Shown: positions 24,635 to 37,357, numbered from the stretch's first letter. The stretch is 64,000 bases of DNA from Chamaecyparis obtusa (GCA_027943335.1 BSBK01002929.1:62001-126000); one strand, 5' to 3'. Translations and numbers: made by a program. The notes: generated by a model not told the origin, from the sequence alone.

Positions 24635-27530
24635 GTGCAGAGTATTTTGAGAGCAGGAAGAATGACTCAGCCAGAGGTTAGTCTTTCTTCATTGAGTGAA
24701 GGAACAAAGGAGCCGGGTGGCAACCAGAGAGGAAAGCCAAATTATTTAGAGGAATTCATTCAGCTACTCTCGGGGTTGACGCAAAACAAAAAGGTAGTTG
24801 TGATTGGGAAAGCTACCGAGATAAGCCTATCCCATTATGTAATGGTTGGAAGTTAGGATTGGGAAAGCTAGTTGTCCTTGATGTCTTCCTAGATGTTGAC
24901 CTTTTAGTTGAGTTGGCTAGGAATTATGTCCCAATCTCCAAGTCTATACAAAGAAGTGACTAGTCTTCCTTACTCACCTTGGATGGGGGGTCATTTATGA
25001 AGGATTTCAATCTATTTTCTTCTACCTCAATTGAGATTGACTTAAGGAAGAAAAGGGAGAAGTATGTCAAACAGGTTGAGCTTATAAAATCCCAAGTTTC
25101 TCACCATATGAGTAGAACTAGTAAATACATAGCCCCTCTCCCTAGCCACATGAATGCTCCATATGAATTTAAGGCTCTCAATTTCTACACAAAGTACCTT
25201 GCCTATGGCTTATGCCAAGTCCTAGGAGTAGATGGGGATGAAGAAAGGATGCCTACAGAGTTGCTAATGATTATCATGGACATGCAAAACTCCCATGTCA
25301 ATACAAATTATGATTACATCCAGTATGTAATCGATAGGATGCATGAGGGCCTGATGTCAATCAATGATAGTATTAATCCATCTAAGTTCATTCATTATTC
25401 TTTGTTAATGCATTTGATCATGTTTTATAACATTGACTACATGGATGTGGGTATGCAAGGAAGATTCTTATTCCTAGCATTGGGATCATCGGAGAGCATG
25501 AGGGATTTGACATGTAGGATATTATAAGGAATATCCTAGAGGAAGAAGAAATTGAAAGAAGGTTGGAAAAAGTCTATGACTTGATGGACTTGGAGAAATA
25601 GATGAAAAAGGTTGGGATTTCCTTGAGTTATTTTTTCCCTGATTTGCCTTATATTGCTAGGATTGATAAGATGATCTAGAATTATGACATCTTGTATGAA
25701 CAACTAGACTCTTAATTGGATGCTAAAGTGTAGATTGGGAGGGATTAATCATCCTCTGAGTATGAGACTAGAAATGGGAGTTCATATGAAGATGATAGCC
25801 CACCTCATAATGTTGATGAGCCAATTCAAGAATAGGGAACTGATGCTTAGGATGTAGGTGATACAGATGAACCCCCTCAAAAGAAGAAAATAATTAAAGA
25901 GGGAGAGTCTTCAAGAGCACACACTACAAGAAGGAGAGTTGAGAGAGTGACTTCTTTGGTGCCAGGTGATAGGCCTTATCATCATCGCCTAAGGAAAAGG
26001 ATCAGAGAAAGAAAAAGGATAAACACACAAGAGGAAGTTGAGTTGCCCCTGTTGTTGTGCAAGGATGAAATAGAGTTTCTTCAAGAAGCGTTCATGAGTG
26101 ATGATGATTTCATCAAAAGTGATGAATTTAAGAGATTTCTGATATGGAGGAAACAACAAGAGATCTCTAGCTAGGAAACTAAGGGTGCAAAGCCAAGTAG
26201 TGAAGCCTTACAAGCCATAGCCTCATATGATCCAGCTTCAAAAAATATATCAGTTGAGGAGGCTAGGAAATTGGTCAAGTCAAGTGGGATGCTGCTAGTT
26301 ATAGGATGTGACTTGACCTTGGCTTTCATCATTGATCAAATAAGGAGACAACCAAAAGGTGGTTTGTCATATAAAGCCTAGATTGGGGAGATAGTAAGAG
26401 GGAGTGGATTTGATCCAAGATCCCAAACCCTGGCAATGTGGTCTCTTTCCCCTAGAACTTAGAAGCCCTCTCTAGTCAGCATTGAGGATAAAATTAAAGG
26501 AGATAAGATCATCTGGACTGTGTAGAACACTAGTGATCTTGAGGTTTCAAAGGTAGTAACCCCTTTTTCCCATTTAAATGAGGCCAAGACTGTTCAACTC
26601 TCCAACAGGTATGGAAAGTTGTTTGAAGACTCCATCAAATTGGCCAAGAATAAAGAGGAAAAGCTCATGAAAATAAAGATGTTAGAGGATGAGTTTAAGT
26701 TAGTGAAAAGAAAACTTGACAAAGCATCCAGGGCCATCCCTCCCCCTATTCTAGAGGCTAAGGTTGTAGAGATTCCAGTGGTAGATGTACCTGATGTGGC
26801 CATTAATGAATCAGAAAAGGATAAGGTGAAAGTGGCTCTCAATGCCCTGTTAGACATCATGGAACATAGACTTGAGGTGATAAAAGGAAAGATGGACTTA
26901 GTCCATAATTCATTTGTCATGTTGCAAGGGATAATTGGGAATATGAATGATGTTGTGGCTACTTTGGATCCATTTTTTAATATGTGGTTTGACAGAGGTG
27001 AACTCTTCAAGAAGATTGAAATGTTGCAGCCACACATGACTGATATCCTAGAATTTGTTGAAGAAGTGGAGAGAAAATTGAACTCATTAGTGCCACTTGG
27101 GCATTTTTCAAAGGTAAAGATAGCTAGGTTAAGGCCAACATAGAAATGTTTGGACCTGATTTCAGTAAATACTTGCCTCCAATTGACAAGGGTGATGGTG
27201 ACATCATAAGTGCTGAGGAGTGGAAATCAGGAATAGATCAGTTGTTGACAAGATGGGAGGCCTTCCTGAATAATGATGGCACATTGGACATTAGAAGATT
27301 CAACAACATCCTAGATGATGTTTTTAAGGTGGATAATGATTGTACCAACTTTGTAGCTAATGCCAAGACCATGAAAAATTTTAGATGGGACAAATAGTTG
27401 AAGGTACTATAGGATTTAAAGGAGTACACCTAGCCTAATGAAGGGGAGGTTGCATTGTGGGATAAGAGTACAAAGCCAAAGAAGAAGAAGCTAGTGACCA
27501 TTGATGTAGAAACAATGGAGGAAGACTAAG
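24635..27530 (+). pseudogene. Long decayed reading frame of unknown family
   Basis: I do not recognise this protein. Pieces of one former frame of roughly 950 codons can be followed through many stops and at least two frame changes: 24635-24856, 24979-25527, 25530-26600 (stop-rich), 26619-27143 and 27146-27530. The first part looks globular (APYEFKALNFYTKYLAYGLC). A charged linker with PPQKKKIIKEGESS and an Arg-rich stretch follows. Then comes a segment with FLQEAFMSDDDFIKSDEFKR, and finally a probable coiled coil around 26640-26750 (KIKMLEDEFKLVKRKL). The stops are mostly TAG and TGA, as expected from C-to-T decay. It has no gag zinc knuckle, protease or RT motif. It probably belongs to the retroelement around it, as an accessory frame; that is inference. 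Confidence 0.45.
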
Positions 27531-28590
27531 AAACATCCGACACTTGATCATTGAGCACAGGGAGGGTAGCTATCATGAAGAGGACAGTGTATGTTATCGA
27601 GTTGAGGTGGTCACTATCCATATAAAAACTTATGAAACTACCTTGAATATATGCAGAAAAAGATGCCAGTTGTTGAAGATTTTGAAATGATTGGGAAAAT
27701 ATTCCTCTAGTTTCTTTTCCTTATTTTGTAATGATTTGTAACTATTTTTGTCTTCTAGTACCTTTTCCTTTCCTAGCCATCTGAAGCTTGTTGCATATGG
27801 ATTCTTCAAGAATTCTAGGATGGCTAGTGAATGCTATATATAGTTGGTTGTAACTTTTTGATAAGGATGTTGAATTTTGTAATTGAATCCTATTGCAGAA
27901 ATTTGATCTCCAACTTTTGTTCTGGCATTTTGGCCATTGTCAATGTATTGATATTTAAAATATTAATGAAAATACACTTGAATTCCATCTCAAATTGTGT
28001 ATATCTTCTTGTTTTAAGTTTGAATTCTTATATGTTAATAATGCAAAGAAAAAATAATGTATGGTTTACAAAGTAGATTTTGAGTTTGTCTTTGAGTTCC
28101 TTTTCAAGGAAGGGGTAAATCCTTTAACACAACTTCAGAGAATTCATAATTTTTTCAAGAATCTGATGTCTGAATATGAGAATGAGAGGAACAATTTGTA
28201 AGGCATTTGTTCTAAACTCTAGGTGTGTTAGAATTGTGTTTTCTTTTTGATATATGTTGTAGATGACTCTGTGCTTGAGGATAAGACACTGATATGTTCT
28301 TTATAGGCAGTTCTTCATCATCAAATTAATCTATAAATGATATAATCTCTAAAACAAATGAGTAACATTAATGCTAAGTAATGCAAATAAGTTTTCTGAT
28401 TCCTTTCAAGAAGTGAATCCATAGGTATACCCACCTGAGCTTAAAGGCTAAAAGTGTAGGAGGATCATTGTCTTGATCCTTGTTAATTGGTCCTTTTCCT
28501 TGACAGATTTGGAGTGGATTTAGAGAGTCAGTGACACTAGTTTGTCAGTCATATTATAAATCTTCAAGTGGAAAGAAAAGGAACCAATAA
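27531..28590 (+). other. Non-coding end of the old element, LTR-like
   Basis: No gene. Texture is LTR- or UTR-like and the segment ends just before a primer-binding-site-like sequence. I could not define an LTR start. Confidence 0.35.
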
Positions 28591-28591
28591 A

Positions 28592-28612
28592 ATGGTGACT
28601 CTTCTGGGGACT
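28592..28612 (+). promoter_or_regulatory. Primer-binding-site-like sequence
   Basis: TGGTGACTCTTCTGGGGAC resembles the TGGCGACTC-x-CTGGGGA type of primer binding site found just downstream of the 5' LTR in plant Ty3/gypsy elements. If real, 28590 is an LTR end and the frames at 24.6-27.5 kb lie upstream of it. The expected gag does not follow. Confidence 0.4.
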
Positions 28613-28872
28613 GTAACAACACTAGGTATTTGAACTTCTTGCAAGTCATTAGGTTTAACAAATTATTAGAAGTCTTTGGTTGTATTATTAAAGAGACATT
28701 ATTCAACACACATTTTTCTCTTACTAACCAAAGAAGATGAAACTTACTTTCTCACTCTTACTTCAAACAGGGAACCCTCTTATTGAAAGCAAAGACACAC
28801 ACAACTGAAAGGAAATCAACTATACAAGGACTTACAATATTTAAAAAAAGGCTCAAAGCCTCAAAAATTTAA
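28613..28872. other. Short non-coding spacer
   Basis: No feature recognised between the PBS-like site and the end of the acidic minus-strand frame. Confidence 0.3.
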
Positions 28873-29937
28873 TCATTTTTTACCCCTATCGAACAAATGA
28901 TTTTCATCTCCATTTAGCAGAGGCAAACTAAAATTACTTCTTTCATCCAGCTTGTCAAAAACAATAGGATCCATTTTCAACATATCATGGAAAAAATGAT
29001 CATTACACTCACCATCACTTGACAAAACCAAGACATCAAGCTGCCATGAATGTTGATCATTGTGTGAGATCAAAACATCATACTCTTCATTATCACTACC
29101 ATGCTGAATAAGGAAACACTCCAACTCAACCTCATGGCTGGATACATCATCATATTGATCATTAGTTTGCAACAAAGAATAAGTCATTTCTACATCATCA
29201 CTTTGCAAACTAAAGTAGAACTTCTCAAAAAAAAAATCTGATTGTATAAGGCCATAAAAAACTTGCTGATCACTACTCATATCAACATCTTCTAAAAAGG
29301 AACAAGCACTATCAATTAATAACTCATCAATCACTTGCAAATCTGAGAAAACACATTCAGATTTGTCACAGTTTCTAGCATCAAAATGTAAACAAGAACC
29401 AATGACACTAGGCTCTTGAAAATCTGAATCCTCACTAGTACATACATCATTATATTCATCAAATATAATAGTATCAAACTTGTTATAATGATATGTACTA
29501 TCCATTTTCATATCAAAAATGGGAGAAAGGACATCAATAAATGTTTCACACATCATGCCATCACTTGTATCATCTTTGTCAAAACTTATATCTACCGGGC
29601 ATGGGATTTTAGACAAAAATTTGGGAGTATACCTCTGAAACTCAGTCTCCAAGAGCTCTAAAATTTTCTCACTACTTAGTAAGCACTGGACTTCACATTC
29701 TATCTCTTTGGTTTCATTTCTAATGCTGCAAATATCTTCCCCATCTGAAATAGGGGCTGAAATATCTTGTCTCAAAATACCTTGTGTAAAGAAGTCACCG
29801 CAGGAACTTATATATGCATCATAATCATATTCTTTATGTTTACACAAAACATCATCAAGCTGAAACAAGGAGCTACTAACATCATACCGAGAAAAGGAAA
29901 ATTCTACAAACTCAAGGGGAGCACTATCAATTGTAGA
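28873..29937 (-). CDS. Intact acidic open frame of unknown function, 5' part cut by a copia LTR
   Basis: The frame is open for about 355 codons on the minus strand. It ends at the stop at 28873 (C-terminus DRGKK) and is still open upstream until it meets the copia LTR at 29938, so its true start is missing. The protein is strongly acidic, with many Asp/Glu, Ser and Cys residues and repeated motifs such as SSDQQVFYGLIQSD, SDDVEMTYSLL and SHNDQHSWQ. I see no known domain, signal peptide or membrane segment. It is unusual here for having no stops while its neighbours are riddled with them. A similar acidic style occurs at 49614-50278. Most likely it is the spacer or accessory part of a retroelement polyprotein; a host gene is possible but unsupported. 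Confidence 0.4.
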   Translation of the reverse strand, partial: STIDSAPLEFVEFSFSRYDVSSSLFQLDDVLCKHKEYDYDAYISSCGDFFTQGILRQDISAPISDGEDICSIRNETKEIECEVQCLLSSEKILELLETEFQRYTPKFLSKIPCPVDISFDKDDTSDGMMCETFIDVLSPIFDMKMDSTYHYNKFDTIIFDEYNDVCTSEDSDFQEPSVIGSCLHFDARNCDKSECVFSDLQVIDELLIDSACSFLEDVDMSSDQQVFYGLIQSDFFFEKFYFSLQSDDVEMTYSLLQTNDQYDDVSSHEVELECFLIQHGSDNEEYDVLISHNDQHSWQLDVLVLSSDGECNDHFFHDMLKMDPIVFDKLDERSNFSLPLLNGDENHLFDRGKK

Positions 29938-31250
29938 TGTTAGAATAACTGAGAGGGGGGAGTGAATCAGTTAGATAAGTTATCCTACAGTCCCAAATAC
30001 AAATATGTACCTTATCAAACAATTCCAATAAATTATGTAGCTTGGTAACATAAAATATTAATTTGTTTGTTCACTTTACTGATTACTAGTAAATAGCTAA
30101 CTGTGATTACCGACCAAATCAATTATTCAGTATGTAAAGTATGATAGCAAAACAATCATCACAAATAACACATAAGACAATGATTTAACATGGAAACCCT
30201 GTTAAGGGAAAAACCTCCTGGGACCGGTAACCCAAAATAATTCACTCTTCTGAAGTGAGCTTGGTGAAGAGCCAACCATGTTAAAGGTTACAAACACACT
30301 GTTAGGTGTGACCTAGTTAGAGGATTTATCACTAATAGTTAACTTTTGACCAGAATTCACTATGGGGTCAACAAGATAAAAATATACATTCCTAGAATGA
30401 CATATGGCAGAATATAAAACTGTTAAGTCCACTCGGTTAAGAGATTTTTTGAATCAATGGTTAAACTGATACAATATCATGATCTGATTCAAATACAACT
30501 CAATTGTAGATATTCAGATCTATGCTAAGCCCATACAAATCCTCTGATCAATAATCAAATTCACTTCCTCAATATTCTTCAACTTACTTTCACTTGGTAA
30601 GTGATTCTTTGATGCTTGGTTAACTCTGCAGTTCGGTTCTTTCAATAACCAACCTGATCACACATGCATGAATAGTCTTCACGTGAAATCTTTGTAGTCT
30701 TCTTCTTTCGGCATGTTTCAATAATGAAACTTATATCTCTTATATAGACAAATAAACCATTTTCTTATTAGCCATTATATTTTGTCGCTTAATCTCCATC
30801 CATTTTGCCAAACCTTCCTCTGCAGATGTGTCATTAACACGTTTCAATCTCATCCTTTAGATCTTCTCCAAATATTGTTAGCTATAGATCTCATAATAAA
30901 ATTTATCCTTAACCTCAAAATCATAACAATTTCCAGCTCATCAAATTCAGTTAGCTGTTCTTTGCATTTAATGTTTTCATCCATACTCAGTTGATATAGA
31001 AATGCATTGGTGAAAACTAGTTAAACTAGCTCGGTTAATACTATCAGTCAGTATACACTACACTGGCTCGGTGTATACATAAATTTTCAATTATCGACCA
31101 CATTGACATGTTCAATTTCAAATCTCTTCTTCATAATAGATTAATGTAACATTCTCAAGTCAACAATATAAAGTCATAGAATCATCAATAAGTTACCCAA
31201 TGTTTACCTTATCCTTATTTGTCATATCCATCTTTTCCTCATGTAGATAT
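29938..31250 (-). repeat. Copia 3' LTR, distal part
   Basis: Starts TGTTAGAATAACTGAGAGGGG on the + strand, so it ends ...TCTAACA in element orientation. It runs to the gypsy insertion point and continues at 42013. The gypsy target duplication gatat lies at 31246-31250. Confidence 0.6.
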
Positions 31251-32155
31251 TGTAATCACCCAAAAATGGTCATCTAGACTATTAGCCCCTTTCTAGCATT
31301 ATTTGCTAAAATCATCAATTGCTTATTCTTGATCAAATCCTAGTTCTATCATTTATTTGATTTTATTCTATGGGCTAACCATCTTATCCTAAGTCTTTAT
31401 TTATTTAAAAGAAATTTCCTCCTCTTTTATTAAATAAAAAGCTCCCACTTTTCCTCTTATCCTAAGTTGCACAAATAAAGCATTATTCCTATTTTATAAA
31501 AAGGAGAAAAGACACTTTTTGTCTCATATGGACACAAAAGTCAAAACTCTTATTTTCTCATTGGAGGATACTTGTGCACATGGATTTCTCCTCTTTCAAG
31601 CTCCACCATTGATTAAATCTTTTGCCTCTTAATCTCCATGGTCCATTCTTTCTCATTTCTTATAAAAGGAGAGCTCTCTTCTCATTTTAGAATCCATCTT
31701 TTGAATACTAACCTTATGCTGCAGGATTGCTTGGAGACTTTGGAGCTTTTTGAAGACATTCTTGCATTCTAGTTTCATTTCTTGCATCATAGCTTTCATG
31801 GCATCTAGCTTAGTTTCCTTTATGCTTTAGATTAGCTCACATAGATTAATTAGCTTGGATTGTAACACTTGCATCTTTCTTTTCATAGCTTAGCTTGTAT
31901 TCTCATTTCTAATATAGTTGCATTTTCATTCTCATATTGATACTTGAGGATATTGGCATTCTTGCCCTTGTCTCCATTGAATCTCCCATTGCATGGTTTA
32001 CTAGCAAGGTCATAAGCTTAATAGCTCTAGCTAAGAGCATTCTTAATATCCTTGCACTCCATGCCTAGGGAGCTCTAGGTCGATTTTCAAGGATTCCCAT
32101 TCATGGATTCCCTTGGAAGCAATGGCTTAGAGAAGTGCACATCTTAGTGTGTACA
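31251..32155 (+). repeat. Gypsy 5' LTR
   Basis: Begins TGTAATCACCC and ends GTGTACA. It is a near-identical direct repeat of 41105-42007. Confidence 0.93.
31671..31680 (+). promoter_or_regulatory. TATA box of the gypsy 5' LTR
   Basis: TATAAAAGGA in mid-LTR, followed by GAGAGCTCTCTTCTC, is kept identically in the 3' LTR (41513-41522). Transcription would be expected to start some 25-35 bp downstream. Confidence 0.6.
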
Positions 32156-32159
32156 TTTT

Positions 32160-32178
32160 TGGTGCCCACCATGGGGCT
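32160..32178 (+). promoter_or_regulatory. Gypsy primer binding site
   Basis: TGGTGCCCACCATGGGGC lies five bases after the 5' LTR. It resembles the TGGCGCCCACCGTGGGGC form seen in plant gypsy elements, with both CpGs decayed to TpG or CpA. The tRNA was not identified. Confidence 0.65.
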
Positions 32179-32285
32179 TTAAGTTGCATTCTCTTCATTT
32201 TATGAAGTTTTGTATATTTGCAGCGTCATTTTTTCATCAATTTTGCGCAAACAGGAGAAACACTGCTTACAAGAAATCTGACGAC

Positions 32286-32545
32286 TCTTGTGCACATTTT
32301 ATTCATGCCTGTGCACATTCTGTTCATGCCTATGCACATTCTATTCACACCTATGCACATTCTATTCATGCCTGTGAACATTCTGTTCATGTCTGTGCAC
32401 ATTCTGTTCACGCCTGTGAACATTCTGTTCACACCTCTGCACATTCTGTTCACACATGTGCAGATTTTTTTCACGCCTATGCACATTTTGTTCACACCTG
32501 TGCACATTTTGATCACACCTATGAGTGTTTTGATCATGCCTGCAA
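32286..32545 (+). repeat. 21-bp minisatellite in the gypsy leader
   Basis: About 12 copies of a unit like catgcctgtgcacattctgt(t) follow each other without spacers. Being 21 bp, the unit keeps several frames open on both strands (heptads such as HACAHSV). The longest such frame (32184-32564) lies in the untranslated leader and has no other coding sign. Confidence 0.88.
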
Positions 32546-34502
32546 GCTTTTAAATGACACATAATAGCTGTTATATGCCGCCTGGTATTTTCTATTTAAT
32601 TTTGCTATCAGATTTCCAGATTTGCTAGTTTGCTTGCTATTTTTAGTTTTCCTACTTTTAGATTTCTGATTTGCTATTGTAAAATAGAGGCTTATTTGCA
32701 GATTATTATTGGTTTTTATGTGCTAACTCTTTGTGGGACTAACATGTTGTGCTTGTAGGTGCTCTCATTGCTTGCTTATTTGCTTAAAAAGAACGCATGT
32801 TAAAGCTCCAAATGTACAAGGGCTACTAATGATTTTTGCAGGGCTGCCCAAAGCATAAAAACCAATCATTGCTTGTTTAATTGCTTTCTTTTGAGTGTGG
32901 CATATACTAGTTGTTTCATTTACTAGGCACTTAAGATCTTGTTGTGGGAATCTTTTGGTGGTAGGAGAGTATGCTCTTCACCCTTGTGGTGAACCAGAAA
33001 TCTTGACCCACATTTATATTTTGAAAGCAAGAGGGTAATTGAACCTTTGCTTGGTGTGTTTGGGAGAAAATTTGAGATAGGGGAGTATGCTCTTCACCCT
33101 TGTGGTAAAACAAAAACCTTGAACCTCACAAGTTGATCCATTCTTTGTGTAGATTAGAATCCTTTAGCGGGCCTACTCTTGAGCAATCAAGAGGAACAAC
33201 CCAAGTGGGGAAAAGCTTTTTGCCGACTATTCTGACCCACTATAAACTCAAGGCTATCAAGGACACAAAACCTTGGTAGATGTAGCACTTGTCTTCTCTT
33301 GATGTGAGTAGCTTGGGGGATTGTGACCATGAGGAAAATGTCAAGCAAGAATGCTTAAGGTACTCTTGAGGCCATGAGGTCTGTTACTTGCCGCAAGGTA
33401 AGGAGTCCCTTTGGGGAGAAAGAGGGGTGCTATGAATGGAAGCCCTTACTAAGAACCATAGATAGAAGCCACCCTATTTTTCTGCTTAGCTTCTTGGTGC
33501 AAGGATTGATCCAAGTGGAATAACCCAGATCACCCCAAGATTACTCACCATCTGTGTTCCTTTGGTTGTGTCATTGACACCTCCATGACAAAGCCAACAT
33601 CTATTGTGGGCAACCACTTTTTGTGAGGCAATGGGACATCAAGTGTAGGCCAAGTTGTTAAGTATTGAGCCTTTTTCCCTTAGGCTAGTAAGTGCTTGAA
33701 GTGTTCTCATTGTGATCTACCCGTGTGAACGTTCTCAAATATCAAACATCACGGTAGTATTCATAGGAGTTTATAGCTTTGATATCACAAGTGTTTGTCT
33801 TCAAAAGGTTGTTTTTTCCCTTGTGCAAGTGTTTTATGACATGTTTGATCCCCTAATGTTTGCAAACTTGTTTGATTACTATTGTCACTGTGTTTGGAAT
33901 CAACAAAATTGAACAAATTGCTTGCTACTTTGACCGAATTTCCTTTAAAACTAAAATTTTTACCCTCATTGGTCAAGAGTTGTATGATCCTAAAACTACA
34001 TCGCACACCCTTCTAATAAATATCATGTGATATTTCATCCCTGGTATTATATCGCCTGCATACTATATATTCTATCGCACTATTTGCCTGGTAACTATCG
34101 CATAGAACCTTTTTGTTGTCTTGTTGTTTTTGCAATCCGAAGTTACTAAACTTGAACTTTAACTAGTCGTAGAGTGTCTTTTCCTATTCTCATCTAAAGC
34201 TAGCTTGTTGTCTACATGCTTAGATTTGTTCTAGACTAAAAAAATGAGCTAAAACTATCTGGTTTGAGCCTAACAAATGCTACTCTTGATCACTTTCACA
34301 TTACGGTTACCTCTATAGCTACTTGCTAATTGAGCTTCTTGCTCCTCTCTCAGCTTAAGTGAATTGATTTCTGTAAGTGCTTGAGAACCTTTGATGAGCC
34401 ATCTCTATTGTTCTACTTTAACAAGTGATCTTTACTAGCTTTGCTTATCTCAATATCTGAGAAACTTTGTCTCATTCTATTAGTCAACCAACAATTCTTT
34501 TC
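32546..34502 (+). other. Gypsy leader, non-coding
   Basis: Long untranslated region before gag. A direct repeat starting gagtatgctcttcacccttg occurs at about 32967 and 33086. No gene recognised. Confidence 0.6.
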
Positions 34503-36290
34503 ATGGCAGTTACAACTCGGTCTCAATTTGAGCAAGGGGATCACCCTACATTCAATTATACATAGTTACCTTCTCCAACAAGATGCTCACGAGAGCCCAT
34601 TAGCAAAAATAGTTCTAGCTCTAATTCTGAGGATTATAAGGTTACCTCGTGGTATAAAGGAGACTTCCTCTTTTCCATATTCAAAACCCCCAAAAACATA
34701 GATAGTGTCTCACTTACTATGAGTGAACAAGAGAAATATCATCGTATGAAAGATCACTTTGCGCAAAGAGATAATCAAGCACTCTTGGATAAAGAGTATA
34801 GTAAAAGTGTAATGGAAGCTTCTAGGCACATGAATTCAAGAGGGATGTCCCATGAACAACTTGAGACTAGTAGCTATGAAAATAGACCTTTCTTTGGCAC
34901 CAGTGGAAAAAATGGCAACAACATACCAAAAAGATCTCCTCCAAGACAAACTTTTGCTGCTCCTTCTTCACCTCCTAGACCTCCTCCCTCTCAGCATGAG
35001 GAAGAAGCCAATGATGAGGTTTCTAGTGAAGAACTTATGAGGTTTTAACAAGATGAAGCCTCCCAACGTATGATGCTTAAACTTTTAGAGCGTAATGGAG
35101 ACCAATATTTCCAATACATGACTTCTCAAGGATACAAGCTCCCTCTTGGCTATGATGTACACCAAATTGTTCAAGAAAGATTACCAACTGAATTGGAAAT
35201 CCTTAGAGATGAGTTGCAATGAACAAATCAACATCTTTCTTAACTTGCAATAGAAAAGGAACCTCCAAAGGTTTCTTTCGTAGAATCTATTTGTGCTCTT
35301 CCTTTTGATAGAAGTCTATACATGGTCCCGTTTCCTAGGGATATTGAGGTTCCCAAATACGATAAGTATGATGGAAATGGTGATCCCCATGATCATGTGC
35401 ATCACTTTTATGCTCTTAGCATGGACTTCCTTCATGAGGACACATTTCTTATATGACTATTCGCTAGAAGTTTAAGAGGACAAGCTCTCGAATGGTTTGC
35501 AAAGTTGACACCACATCTTAAAACTTTTGATGAGTTGGTTAGGCACTTCACCCAGCATTATTCATACAACATCCAACAACCTATCACCATGATAGATCTT
35601 AGTGCTCTAAAGAAAAATCAAGGTGAGCCATTTTCCACTTACAACGTTGGAGGTCATTGTATTCTTGATATCCTCGACAACTAGATGAAAGAGAAAAGAT
35701 TGACATTTTCATCAATACTCTTGTGCCAGAACTGTATTATGATCTAAGGAAAAAACTATTCTCCTCTTTCAATGACATGGTTGAAGGTGCATATCGGATT
35801 GAAGATGTGGCCATAAGAAAGGGGGATATTGTTATTAATAAAGATACTAGGGGAAATGGAAAAGACAAGAACAAACCTTGGAATATAAATAAGTATGTTG
35901 TTAATGATGGTGTGGTGGATGGCCCAAAAGCTAAAGAACCTGCTTTCAACCTCTCTAATGCTATCTACGTAGAAAAACAACAAGAAGCTACCAATGCTCA
36001 CAGTGCTCCTAAGCCTCAGAATGAAGACAAACCTAAGAAGCAGTACCAATGATGAGTCTACACCAAGTTGGCTAAAGCATACAATGTAATTGTTAAGACT
36101 TTGGTTACCAACAAACATCTTAAGCTTCCTAAATTTGATCATCCCTATGATCCACCAGTTAAGCCTAATTGGTGGAGAGAAGCTCATTACTGCCACTATC
36201 ACAGAAGTAAGGGACATAAGACGAACAATTGTTTCAAGCTTAAAGATGATATTCAAGATCTCATTGATGATGACACAATTCTCATAGATG
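34503..36290 (+). pseudogene. Gypsy gag, with stops and a frameshift
   Basis: Gag forms the virus-like particle and binds element RNA. I place the start at ATG 34503 (MAVTTRSQFEQ). The N-terminal third is Ser/Pro-rich and charged. The capsid-like core lies at about 35280-35640, with VPKYDKYDGNGDPHDHV, RSLRGQALEWF and FTQHYSYNIQQP, a typical plant gypsy gag pattern. After about 35640 the frame shifts; the capsid end and a lysine-rich linker continue in another frame (35723-36052). From 36068 a zinc-knuckle-like segment reads CHYHRSKGHKTNNC. In-frame stops occur near 34563, 35046, 35227, 35248 and 35455. Some are CGA-to-TGA type. It cannot yield full Gag. Confidence 0.82.
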
Positions 36291-37357
36291 GCTTAGTTAA
36301 AAATTCTGATCACACAGCTTTCAAAGATCCTCTACCTAAGCATGACAAGGGGGAATCTTCTCAAATGAATAAGAAGAATCATGATGCAAAGATCAACTAT
36401 ACATATGCTAGTGATGCACCTGTGATCAACATGGTAGATCCCGTCAAGAGTGTTCTTATGATGCGATCTCGAGATGATAATGACAATCATGGTAAGCCAA
36501 AGTTAGTCTTGCAAACACTAAATGGTTCATCTTCCCAAAGTGAGACACTGAATGCTATTACTAGGGGGCAAGCCAAAATTATCCTTAAAACTGCACCCGA
36601 TCCCAAGAAAACCTTGTCTTCCAAACAAGCGGCTCCTTCAACCACCTCTAGCTATGATCTTGTCCACCACTTGCAACGGACACCAGCCCAGATATCCATT
36701 TTTGAGTTGCTTCAGTTATCCCCTTCGCACAGAGAAATCCTTGAAGAAGCTATACATATAGCACATGTCCCTAATGACATTGATCCGGATTGGTTCCAAG
36801 CTATGGTCAACCATATCTCATCTCCCCGCTATCTCTCCTTCTTTGAAGAAGATGACATATCTCTTAGTCACCCCCATAATCTTTCTCTACACATCAAAGT
36901 TCAAGTCTACCAAACCCAAGTCTATCGAGTCCTGATAGACAACGGTGCAGGGTTAAATATTATTTCTTTTCATGTGGTGCAACAGTTGGGATTGTCGGAA
37001 TTTGCTGTAGATCCTAAGAAGAAGATTACTATAAAAGCTTACGATGAAGTGGAAAGATCTTCCAAAGGTCTTGTCACGCTACCTATTTGAGTGGGCCCTG
37101 TCATGAAAGATATTTAGTTCCAAGTATTGTACATCCCACTTGCATATAACATTCTTTTGGGTCATCCTTGGATCCATGACATGCAAGCTGTCCCTTCCAC
37201 TTATCATCAGTGCGTCAAATTTCCATACAATGGAATTGAAGTTGTGATTCCTAGAGACCATACTATTGCTATCAATACTCTTGCTACTACTGAGACATTT
37301 GTTCCTTACAATAAACCTTCTGATGATCCTAGTGCATCCTTGATTGAGGCTAAATAA
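36291..37357 (+). pseudogene. Gypsy protease domain
   Basis: The retropepsin region of pol. The core motif is VLIDNGAGLNI, so the classic DTG/DSG triad is DNG, a variant seen in some plant gypsy lineages and compatible with activity. It is followed by ITIKAYDEVERSSKGL, and, after a stop at 37088 and another near 37117, by the [21 protein letters not shown] block. The upstream 350 bases encode a hydrophilic linker. The fragment at 78-740 is a clear relative. Two stops make it defective. Confidence 0.85.

Noticed and set aside
32286..32545. CRISPR-like array of short repeats
   Set aside because: The units are contiguous with no spacers and the context is a plant retrotransposon leader. It is a minisatellite.
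32184..32564. A 126-codon His/Ala/Cys-repeat protein
   Set aside because: The frame is open only because the repeat unit is a multiple of three. It lies in the untranslated gypsy leader, and other frames and the opposite strand are equally open.
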